A stretch of DNA of 64,000 nucleotides from Gnetum montanum (Eukaryota; Streptophyta; Gnetopsida; Gnetales; Gnetaceae), in the NCBI GenBank assembly GCA_015680685.1, contig MNCI01005887.1, positions 216,239 through 280,238 of the forward strand, read 5' to 3'. The position numbers and the translations under genes were made by a program. Position 1 is the first letter of the stretch. Every line of letters begins with the position of its first letter. Of the stretch, positions 48,386-58,300 are shown piece after piece. Under the pieces are notes generated by a model. It did no database searches. It was not told the origin of the DNA and was given only the letters and a program-made list of their open reading frames with translations.

Positions 48386-48685
48386 ATGAATATATCTCTA
48401 GACTCATATCAGCCATACCACAACTCAACCAATGGACCTTTCACTGAAGCAAGGTATCCACTGCATTGTGATTCATTTACCCTTGCTAATATAAAGACTG
48501 TGTTGTGTGTGCAAATGACAATCATACAACAACGGATTGGATCTGAAGGGAACACTTGGAATGGAGCAGTGCTAAAAGCAGCTATGCAAGAAGCAAGATC
48601 GATGGCACACTTATGGATAGACAACGAAAGATGCAATTTTGGCGTTGGCAATAACAAAACTTCTTTTTCTCTCTCTCTTTCTTAG
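48386..48685 (+). CDS. Small 3' ORF of element II, unknown function
   Basis: 99 codons starting MNISLDSYQPYHNSTNGPFT. It shares most residues of its first half with the element IV ORF (9819-10184): NGPFTEARY, LHCDSFTLANIKT, NTWNGA. The second half (AAMQEARSMAHLWIDNERCN) has a frame-shifted counterpart there. It stays open while gag-pro next to it has about sixteen stops. No signal peptide, membrane span or known domain is seen. It could be a relic of a longer accessory ORF. Confidence 0.45.
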   Translation: MNISLDSYQPYHNSTNGPFTEARYPLHCDSFTLANIKTVLCVQMTIIQQRIGSEGNTWNGAVLKAAMQEARSMAHLWIDNERCNFGVGNNKTSFSLSLS

Positions 48686-48875
48686 TTGCTAAATAAGGCC
48701 TGATGTCAAATGTATAAAGTGTTCACTCTTGTTGTCGTGAACACCAGTTTTGTCTTGTCTTGTAATGATGATCCGTTCACATGTCATCCCATTGACCATT
48801 AGTTCCATTTGAGTCAATAATCCCATACCTTCCCAATGTTTTGTAAGGAACTCAAGGATGAGTTTTTATTCAGTC

Positions 48876-48884
48876 ATGGGGGTA
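48876..48884 (+). other. Polypurine tract of element II
   Basis: ATGGGGGTA directly before the 3' LTR; same sequence as in element IV. Confidence 0.8.
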
Positions 48885-49661
48885 TAATGGGACGCGATAT
48901 CGCATCCCCCGTGATATCACGGTGCGTTGCCAAGTTTATAAATAAGAGGTGGCTCTCCCTTATTTCTAAGTTTAGGTCTAGACCGTAGCGAAACTTTGGC
49001 AATTTTACCTCTCCAAAGATAGAATAATTTCCATGTGCCCGCAGTAGGAGCTCCAAAGTGAACGGATCTTTAGTCGAGCAAATATTGTACCTGAACATAA
49101 GTTTATGTACAGAAATAAAGACAAACTTCTTGGATAAACCTTGCAGTGCATGGAATAGGCTAAATAGGATTTTAATTAATGTTATTTATTATTTATCGTT
49201 TAAATGCTTTATTAGTTGATTAAATCTCTCTCAACCCTTCTCCCATAGTTAAGTGCATTCAGTACGACTGCTTCGAACACGTGCGTTATGCTTGGTGATC
49301 CCAGTAACGAATAGCATTTGGTAACCAAGGTTGCATTGGTTCAAGGTGTAAATGGTAAGTGGGAACGGATGTTGATGCTAGGTTAATTAAGGCTTAGTTA
49401 GTTAGTTAAAGTTAGTTAATTAGTCTCTTCACCCTTCACCTCGTCAGCATAGGAGATAAAATAGAAAAGACATAAAAATCACATACCTCAGACTTACTTA
49501 ACCATACAACCGTGACAAATACAAGTTTGGGAAGACAATGAACAATTAACCTTAAGTGTTCCATAAGGCATGTAGGCACTTAGTCTGCGGAGTTCGACCG
49601 GATCGTGTGTGTAACGCTCATATTTGTATGGTTGAGTGTAGGGGTACCTTGCCACTCATCA
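48885..49661 (+). repeat. 3' LTR of element II (777 bp)
   Basis: Starts TAATGGGACGCGATATCG (TG decayed to TA), ends GCCACTCATCA. TATAAATA at 48937-48944. Shorter than the 5' LTR because several GATATCG units are missing from U3. Confidence 0.9.
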
Positions 49662-49666
49662 TAGAG

Positions 49667-50170
49667 GATAGTAAGCCCAGTGTAGAGTGTAGTTAGCTCC
49701 AAAAATTTTTTTTTGCAATTTTTCTTAAGTGTAATCATGAAGCAAGAAGCTACAAATTTTTCTAAGTGTTGGGACTACGCTCTCCACTACCCTAGAGTGT
49801 AATTAACTCAGTAGAGAGTGTAGTCAACACCAAAGGCTAGTTCTGCAAATTTTTCTAAGTGTCAAGCTAGCTGCTATAGATTTTTCTAAGTACATAGACT
49901 ATGCTCTCCACTACACTAGAGTGTAGTCAAGTGTAGTCAGCATGAAAAAAATTATTTGTAGAAATTTTCTAGGTGTTAAGACTATGCTCTCCATTGCCCT
50001 AGAGCATAGTCAATTAGAAGCTAGATTTTGCAAAACTTTCCAAATGCTATGACTACGCTTGACCCCAATTAGGAGCATAATTAGCCTCCCATGGAGAGCG
50101 TAGTTAGCACATAGCCATTTTTTGCAAAATTTTTTGTAAGTGTTGGACTGCGCTCTCTCCCAGTCTAGAG
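49667..50170 (+). repeat. Stem-loop repeat array in the solo LTR U3
   Basis: About five or six imperfect units of roughly 100 bp. Each has AAATTTTTCTAAGTGTT, then GACTACGCTCTCCACTACCC, then AGAGTGTAGTC. The two ends GACTAC-CTCT and AGAG-GTAGTC are reverse complements, so each unit can form a hairpin. The first unit (42600-42650) is split by element II right at its TAGAG. Confidence 0.75.
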
Positions 50171-50587
50171 CGTAATTGAGTGTAGTTAACTAGAACAACC
50201 TCCAAAGGCCTCCACAATGTAGCACCAGCATTCAACTCAGCTCCAACACATCTCCAACAAGCATAGTTAGCAAAAATGCATCTTTGTTATACCCCTCTTT
50301 GGCCCCAAATTATAACTACACTCGATCCCACTCGAGATAGTGGACAGCGTAGTCCCGGAGCATAGTCTCCAAAGTTGCATTTTTAAAGGTACATTGCGGT
50401 CCTTTCAGCACACGAACATGTAATTGGCAGAGTATTCATAGTTTCATAGTCTTGCAGAGTCTATCGAAGCAAACTAGAGCACAACATCGCTGGCTTCAGT
50501 GGAGAGCATAGTTGGATGTAGTAGCATAGTCCCAACTATCCCATTACCACGTGGCAACCAATTTGCATTTCATGCTAACCCTATGCC

Positions 50588-50595
50588 TATAAATA
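50588..50595 (+). promoter_or_regulatory. TATA box of the solo LTR
   Basis: TATAAATA followed by CCCCAACCCTC, downstream of the stem-loop array. Confidence 0.5.
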
Positions 50596-51236
50596 CCCCA
50601 ACCCTCTATGTTTTAGGGGTTGAAAAATTTAAAAGTTGGCATTCTAGGCATTTGGCATTTTTTAAGCACATTTGGCATTTTTGGCAAGGCAACGCATTCT
50701 TGCACCATAGTAGCTCATCCTAGGACACCGTAGACCATCGTAATCTATTGCACATTGTGGTGGCCAACTCAGCAAGCATAGATACCCCAACAGAACATTA
50801 GTTTTCATGGCTAGACACCCCTGAGATTATGACTACATTGTCCACTATGCCTATTATACATAGCGTACCTTCTCACCCCATCTGAAGTTAACTACGCTTA
50901 ACCCCAGCTGGGGTGGTGTTCCGTTCTTTTTCACTCTCTTTCTGTGCATTTTCAGCATTTTTACTTGCATTTTCTACTATTTTTACACATAGTCGTGCAC
51001 TAACACCTTTGTTTTGCATGGACACCCTTGACTATGCTCACCCCCTTTGACACCGTGAACACTACTTGACACTTAGCATCATTTGGCATCACATTTGATA
51101 AGTTCCTGTTTGATCAACAAGACTGTTCTTAACACCCCATCTCTATCTCTAGCAGGCCCTCACGTAGACACTGGGTCAAGCTGTGCGCCCGTAAACCCCT
51201 TCGGTGTTTTAGCTACAGACATTTTTTATCACCACA

Positions 51237-51857
51237 AGAGTGAGAAGTGTATGGCTCTTTATTCGAGCATTGATGTACCTAAGCACCTTAGTGTGGTCGA
51301 CAATAAATACAAGGCTTTTTTATAAACCTTACAACACTTGGACTTAGCTTAATGTTTATTTAATGCATTTATTATTCATGCACTTTACTTTAATGCATTT
51401 AATTAATTAATTAAGTTTAGATAATTAATACACATATGTACAACCATCTCGAGCATACACTTAACACTTGGTAATTCTAGTAGCGCTTAACGCTTGGTAA
51501 CCCAGTAGTGTTGTAACATGTTTAGAATGTGTACGATAAATGGGAGTGGATGCTTATGTTAGGCTTAGCTAAGCATTAGTTATTTTTTAGATTAATTAAA
51601 TATTTAATTATTTTATTTTCAACACTTAGATGAATTAAACGAAAAATATAAAATAATAAAAATCATATGCCTCGATTACACTTAACCATACCCTTGCACC
51701 TCTTAAGTGAAATTGAGAAAACAACAATCATGTCTGTTAAATTCACTACCTAGACCTAGTGCACTTAGAGAGCTAAAGTTTATGGAATTTGATTGGATCA
51801 CTTAGTAAATGCTAATGATTCGTATGGTTGGGCGTAGGGATTGCTTGCTGCTTATAA
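51237..51857 (+). repeat. 3' LTR of element III, second part
   Basis: Colinear with 40499-41116 of the 5' LTR (GTGAGAAGTGTAYGG onward). The terminal CTCATCA has decayed to CTTATAA. Followed by TSD TTAAT. Confidence 0.8.
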
Positions 51858-51862
51858 TTAAT

Positions 51863-52132
51863 TAATAGAGAACTTTATGCATTTTTAAATGAATAACCAA
51901 AATTTTAAAATCCATAAAAATTTTGGTAATTTTAATTACTAAAAAATATTTTAGAAATGTCAAAACAACTTAATTTGCAAGAATTAAATAAATTCTAGTA
52001 TAAATTAATTTTCAAAATTATCTAATCTAAATGATAAAATTCTGAATTTTACAAAATCCAAAAAAAAAATTATTTTGCATGATTCCAAAATAAAATATGC
52101 AAAATTATATAAAAAATGAACTTTTGGAATTT

Positions 52133-52170
<38 letters not shown>

Positions 52171-52507
52171 NAAATGTCAAAAATTGACTCTAGCAAATGC
52201 TGTGTGGTTTTGGCAAAGAATTTCACAGCTTCAAAATGACATGTTATCTAGCTACTGTAAAAATGACATCATTTTAAAAATTTCTTAAACACAAATCTAA
52301 CACCTCTTTTTTGATGTTTCAAATTACAGAATTGTTAGAAATTTAATTTTCTAATGATTTCTAACATTATTTTTTACAAATAATCATTGAAAAATAAATT
52401 CTACGGATTTAAACCAATTGTTGAAAACTTAGTTCACATAGACCTTATCCAAACAAGTTCTAAGCATCAAGACAAAGAAAGAGATGTAACTTGACTTCTA
52501 TACCAAA
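51863..52507 (-). pseudogene. Copia element VII 5' gag and leader, with PBS
   Basis: AT-rich, decayed. Ends (52490-52507) with ACTTCTATACCA, the decayed reverse complement of TGGTATCAGAGC, the tRNA-Met primer-binding site usual in plant copia elements. The AT microsatellite 52136-52170 is followed by a single N (52171), another assembly join. Confidence 0.55.
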
Positions 52508-52991
52508 TGGAGAAAATTTTGGCGTAAACATTGATCAAAACATGCATTTAACTGAATTGTACAAAATCACCAAAATGCGAAAATAAACCAAAAATTGACC
52601 TTAGCCATTGATGTTCTCATTTGAACTACGTGAATGTAACTTCTGTGAGTTTAATATTTTGGTACTATTTGCTTTTTCATTACTAACATTTTAGAGGCCA
52701 AAAAACTCTTGTTTAAATTAGAAATATGAAACCTTGTGAAACCATTACAACAAAACTGGTTGTTTTCCATAGCACTTAAAAATGGTTACATTGAAACTTT
52801 CCATAATGTGTAAATGGTTACATTGAAACCCTACATAGTTACATTCAAACTTTCCATAACACATAAATGGTTACATTCAAACCATTTATATAATGCGTAA
52901 ATGGTTACATTGAAACCCTTTGTATGGTTACATTCAAACTTTTCGTAACACATTCAAACCATTTATTTTACATAACACATATACCGTTACA
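52508..52991 (-). repeat. 5' LTR of copia element VII
   Basis: TGGAGAAAATT...CCGTTACA on the + strand. It contains six or more tandem GGTTACATT(G/C)AAAC units. Followed by TSD TATCC. Confidence 0.8.
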
Positions 52992-52996
52992 TATCC

Positions 52997-55320
52997 GTCA
53001 CAAACAATTCCATATTTGATGAAATGTGAAGAACTTAAGGATGAAGAGGAATGCCAGTGCTCTACATTTCAAAAATCATTCTATTTTATTAAACATTGCA
53101 TTTGGTATTGTAAATTCAAGCATTCAAATCCAAAATACAATATCTGGGAATAAAATTATGGTGCCCTTTAGGGCATAAGGTATTTTACACTGATCAAAGT
53201 GGTTACCACATAACTGAAAACCCTTTTTGGCCCCGCAAGAAACTATTGATCCCATTCCATATTACACCTTTCTATGATCACTTCAATTGTTTGATGGGAA
53301 CTAATTGGTTTATCGTCATCAGCAACATTTGAGGATTATCAATTGGCATCAATGATTAAAAAATCTGCAAAAAAAAAAAAAAAAAAAAAGCAGAATTGAT
53401 AAAAAAATATTCCACTTTTTCAACTGGAAAAAACCTTCATTACTTAACAATATTTTCAACCAAATGTTTTCCAGAAAAGTGATGTAATTGAATTTTTTTT
53501 CAAAAGTCATGATTTTTGGCTGAATATTTTGAATAATTTACACAAGGGTTTACAAGAAACTCGATTTTAGACTTTAGATAACAAAAATGCCAACCAAACT
53601 AATCCAAAACTAATAAAAACATTAATTAATTGTATTGTTTTTGTATTTTATTGTCCTGTTAATATCAGTATTTTGGATTTAGTTGAGAGTGCTTGCATAT
53701 GTACATAGCTAATGATATGAGTTAGTTATACAAAATGTAATGTTTCATTAAAACTTTATAGGTTCTTGCATTAACAAATCAGCATAGAATTACAAATGTT
53801 AAGCTAAAATTATTTTGTATAATGTTGAACATATATTGATAGTAGAGATGGATAAAAGGAATTTGTATAAAATAAGTTATGTTCATATACTTATACATTG
53901 GCTGATATATTTATATCTTTATTGTGTTTTCTGCATTTGTTTTGTGCTATTTATAATTTGCTATAAAAAATCATTCAAAATTTTTTTATTTTACATATTG
54001 TTGAATTTTTCAATGGCTTTTCCCAAAATTTTCCTGACTTTTTAAATTTTCTATATTTTTTAACCAGCTGAAAAAATTGGTTTACTGACCTTTTAATCTC
54101 TGGCACCTGTCATAAAATTAATGAGTCTAAGTTCAGACTAGCATACTCTCTGTTAAGTTCTTTCTTGTGCAATTCCTACTCCCTACTTTCTCCACTAATT
54201 TCAAATTTGCAGATTACTTTCTGGTATAACGTTACAGCAAAAAACTTATATGATTTGTTTTTGTTGCCTCCATTTGTACTTGGTCAATGTGTAGAGTCTG
54301 TCTTTATTTTCCATCAAAATTTAATATCTGCCCCATAGATCCTGTGGGTCTTTGGATGTACTAAAGCTTCAGTTTCAGTTTCAAATGTTGAATTATTACT
54401 AATTATGCCAACATTTGAACTGGACCTTATCATGATAAGCAATCCTCCTAGAAGGCATTAAAATGTTTGCATGTCATCATAGATTTATAGAGACCAAAAT
54501 GGTCAGAAGCAAAGTAAGAAACAACAAAAACTTTACGTGTCTAGTTTAACATTTGTTGTTAATGTACTTGTTCAAAAAGCTATAGACCCTTGGTACAATT
54601 ATTGCATGCTACATTTCTTGAAATCATGGCAAGGTATTAGATGCATTGAGCATAAGGCTTCCTTTGTAGTATAATTTTTCAGTTTTCAAGGTAACACCTA
54701 CAGACATAAAGTTTACAATGCTTATAAACCAATGATGGATTTTTTCAAGCTTGCTCATATGGATGATTCATAGGTACTTGGAGTATTATGTAAGGACAGC
54801 CTGTTATACTTACATTGCAGTATTAATGTTGTACCCAGGTTGTTTCTAAATTTGACAGGCAGGAACAAGTGGTTCTGTTGCAACTAATAACAAGTTTAGC
54901 TTTTTCACCATTAAAGTAAAGGGTGATAATTTTAAAGTTCATGTTCTAAAAAATATCAATGTATGCCCTTTGTTGCATATTATAATTCGTTACCGGAGCA
55001 AACTTTTGCAACAGTGTTTTGTTGGTACTAATGTATTATGTTCCATTAGCCACTAATTCTATCTGTTTGTGCGTTATATCTTGCTCCATCTTCAATTGTA
55101 AATGTACGTTTTTATGTCAAGTTTCTTTTTCTATTTTCCAGAGCAATACATTCTTTTCATATTTGTCTTTAATTTTATCAAGAGAAAGTAACATCATTTG
55201 GTAAAATACTTCTATTTTTCACTTATGTCTTATATGCAGCAATAGTCAGCTTAACTTGAAACATGGTAGAAAGAAAGGAAAGGAAATAAACAATTGCATT
55301 TTTTGTCTGCTTTTATGTAG
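52997..55320. other. Flank or intron upstream of the RRM gene
   Basis: AT-rich, with a poly-A run at 53371-53390. No exon recognised. The missing first half of RRM1 should lie upstream of 55321, but I found no LFVxGLP-type sequence here. If the gene is whole, this belongs to a very long intron that may also hold the retroelement stack. Confidence 0.4.
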
Positions 55321-55383
55321 GTTATTGCCTTTGCTGTTTTTACAGATCAGCAATCTGCATTAGCTGCCATGCATTCACTACAT
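55321..55383 (+). other. RRM gene exon a (RNP1 of RRM1)
   Basis: TTTTATGTAG acceptor, 21 codons VIAFAVFTDQQSALAAMHSL+H, donor GTACGA. The AFAVF string is the RNP1 core. It starts and ends in phase 0. Confidence 0.75.
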
Positions 55384-58300
55384 GTACGAATTTTTGTTGT
55401 TGTATCCTTTTAGGGTTTGGAGTGTGTCTTTGTGTTTCAAAGATGTCTATTAAAAGTTAAGATGAACTGTTCTCTTATTTATATTAATAGAAGCTAAAAG
55501 TTCAGATGCATATATCTAAAAGGATATTTCCTACTGCATTCGATGTCATTTTTGATATTTTCAGACAGGGTTAATGTAACCTACCTTACTCTTTCACAGG
55601 GGAGTAACCACAACTAAAGCACATTTCCATTTTTTTGGAATTCCACAACTAATTTAACTGTAAAACCGTATATATCTAGAATTACTGATGAATAACAAAG
55701 CTGTGCATGGTAACAGCTTGGACCAACAAGGTAGCTAAAACATTGAAGATTAATATTTCGGTTGAGTTAACAGTTAGATGAAAGATGGTTCATGTGTACT
55801 TGAAGTTATTTGAAAGTGATGCACATTATAACACATAGTCTGACATTAACATTGCATTATCTTAATTAAGTTTACATGATGTTACATTTGTCATTATTTG
55901 CATCTGTATAGACAGGATAAAGAAAGCATTTCTTAAGTATTGTCAAATGCAAGAGGATTCTCTACTAATTCAAGACAACTCAATGTGATTGGTGCTGGCC
56001 AAGTTGCTAAAATGTTCCAAGGTGTTTTGGAAATGTCTGTTTCTGTGACACTGAAGGAAATTAAGTATAAATGGATAATTACATAAGGTTGCAAAGGGAT
56101 TAGAAGATCAAGGAAAGTTGTATCAAATGGTTTGCTCATGTTGCCTTATTAAAGTTGAGGGGAAATAACAAAGAGGTAGATGTAAACATACATGCTTTGG
56201 AAATACAATGAATAACATTTTAAATGTGGGTATTAATGCTTATTTGGCTCTTAATAAAAGTGAATGATGGTAAATAATTCATATAGCCAACCCCATGTAG
56301 TTGGCACATGGCCATGATGATGATGATGATGATACCATGTTTCAAATAGAAATGTTCTCATTCCTAAAGGTCATAAAGGAAGGAAAATTTTAACTAATGA
56401 TAATGTGATAAGAGTGGGCAATTTTTAACTAGATGGTTTTCGTTGAAAAGATGTGAGGATGATAATCATATCCTTATATATTTCCATGCAATTGCTTCTA
56501 TCTAGAATGAACTTTGGATAGCTGTAGATTATCATTTTATGATACCAATATTTTTATAGGAGTTGTAGTACCTTGGGCATGGATTTGTGGAACATGATGC
56601 ATTGCCAGCCATATTTGACTTATAAATTTTGGAAGTAAAAGGAAATGTCAAAATATTCAGGTGTCCAAAACCCAGCTTAATTGGGTATCATGGTTGGCTG
56701 TAAAAAAGAGTCCGAACATGAGCGTGACATAGAATGAGATTTGACCACTGATAGATGACAAATTCTTATTACAATTTTTGAAGCTCAGTGAGGGTCGTTT
56801 ATTGTATTGCAAGAGTGGAATTTAGACTTTAAGCATTTGTCATATGGCTAATAATCTGAAAAGCATCCCACCAAGGACAGTGTTTTTGCAGTAAAAATGC
56901 TAGTTACTATCTGTTTTTGCCAAACAAATAGACTTTCTTTCAAATCTTAAAGCATTATTGTTTGGGTGGTAAATTTTGCTGAACATGCAGATAGGTGTAA
57001 TTTTACAGAGTTATTTAAGGCAATCATTATGAACACAACCTCATTCCAATAGACTAATTTCGTGTTTATTTCTTTTGCATTATTTTTTCTTGACTGAATT
57101 GTGTCGGATTATCTGATATTGATATCTATAGACAGGGTTTGAACTTTGATCCTGAGAAAGGGGCAGTTCTGCACATAGAACTGGCAAAAGCCAATTCTTA
57201 TTGTAAACGCAAAACAATTGGTATGTGTCCTTGTTCTATACCTTGCAATAATAAAGAACAGCTCCGTGAAATCATATAAAGTATTCACTTTGCCTTGAAG
57301 TTGTTTTATTTTTGGATAAAACACATTAAGGGTAGGGAAAACCAATCTGACGCAGGTATCCTAATAAATTTTGCAGGTTGAAAAGCAACTTTTACATCTT
57401 TGCTAATACCAACCACTTTGACATATGAAGTTATGCAAGGGTTTAGAGCCATGAAGTTTGCATCGTATGGTAATGTTGCACTTCCGAAAGAGAAACTTAA
57501 ATAAATGGTTGATGGCATTTTCTTATAGAGTTCACATACAGCGAAGAGACCTTGTTATATATGGTTTGGAAACTACATATTCAGTTAGTTTAGTAGCTAT
57601 TTCCATTATTATCTTTTGGAGAATGATCAGTAATGTTCACATCACAGACATTCCTTAGCTCATGCTTCACATGTTTGGCACACTTGCACACACAGGAGTT
57701 GATGGCACTGTTCAAAAATCTGCAATGACCATTCCTGGTCACAGCACAATAGTCAGGTTACATATCATACGGTGAATAAAACAACCTTATGGTTACCACT
57801 AGTTTCCTAGCTAGGCAGGCTTCAGGGGCTTTTTCAAGATGCCACTTTGAACAAAATGCTTCATTGCTTGTTTTGTATTTCACTGTTGTCCATTGTGTTA
57901 TTTACCCTTGATTGTGGTACATGATTACAGCTGCAATGCTTCATTCCTTTGTTTAAGGCCTATAAACGGATGTGTTTTTGACAGTTCTGGAATGACTGAT
58001 CAAGCTGGAGTCAATGTAGCGAGTGACCATACTCAGACTGCTGTAAGTATAGAACAATCTTCTACACTGGTTCTGGTATGATAGAAATCCTATTTTTGTA
58101 TGATGTATAATTAATTAATTCAAATATTTTTTTATATTACACACCACGTGGGAGAATGGTTAAAATATATTTCAGCTTCTTGTCAGGTTGACTATGCAAA
58201 GTATTATAAAAAAAAAATAATAATCCCACTTGATGGGGTACAGGCAGTGATGATTAAATATTTTATTTTTTTCTTGGAATGATTATTTTAGGGATGCAGT

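Larger units (their letters stand above)
42646..49661 (+). mobile_element. Ty3/gypsy element II, gag-pro, complete with TSD
   Basis: 7016 bp between perfect TSDs TAGAG (42641-42645 and 49662-49666). 5' LTR, tRNA-Asp PBS, one long gag-protease frame, non-coding part with a small ORF, PPT, 3' LTR. There is no RT, RNase H or integrase, and no junction scar like that in element V. The colinear structure of element IV shows this is a propagated non-autonomous form rather than a chance deletion. It is the innermost of four nested insertions. Confidence 0.9.
42536..51236 (+). mobile_element. Solo LTR (about 1.68 kb without element II)
   Basis: TGAAACACC...CACCACA, flanked by GGAGT (42531-42535) and AGAGT (51237-51241), one mismatch. 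U3 is an array of stem-loop repeats (see 49667). TATAAATA lies at 50588-50595, followed by R/U5. Neither PBS nor interior is present. Element II is inserted at 42646. The style (repeat-rich U3, TATA, CTTCGGTG near the end) recalls the long LTR at 1-3166. Confidence 0.6.
40303..51857 (+). mobile_element. Ty3/gypsy element III, internally deleted, host of two insertions
   Basis: 5' LTR 40303-41116, PBS, 1.2 kb with a gag start, then 3' LTR from 42337. TSD TTAAT is perfect (40298-40302 and 51858-51862). The 3' LTR is split by a solo LTR. Its two parts (199 + about 616 bp) add up to 815, against 814 for the 5' LTR, which supports the reconstruction. Gag runs straight into the LTR with no PPT, so the interior was deleted after insertion. 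Confidence 0.8.
35959..52991 (-). mobile_element. Ty1/copia element VII with nested insertions
   Basis: LTRs at 35959-36488 and 52508-52991, flanked by identical 5-bp TSDs TATCC (35954-35958 and 52992-52996). On the minus strand: 5' LTR (right), Met-type PBS, gag, zinc knuckle, integrase C-terminus, RT, RNase H, PPT, 3' LTR (left). The copia order, with integrase before RT, is clear. Element III and its contents (40303-51857) are inserted in the 5' gag region. Without them the element is about 5.5 kb. RT and RNase H are broken by stops and frameshifts. Confidence 0.8.

Noticed and set aside
49667-50170. CRISPR-like regular repeats
   Set aside because: Units are diverged, with no constant-length unique spacers, in a plant LTR context with a TATA box and TSDs.
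52136-52170. AT dinucleotide run as a possible origin or matrix-attachment site
   Set aside because: A simple microsatellite next to an assembly N; nothing else supports a function.
54861-55065. Open stretch after TTTGACAG that could be an upstream exon
   Set aside because: Its translation (GTSGSVATNNKF...) does not resemble the RRM1 first half expected there.
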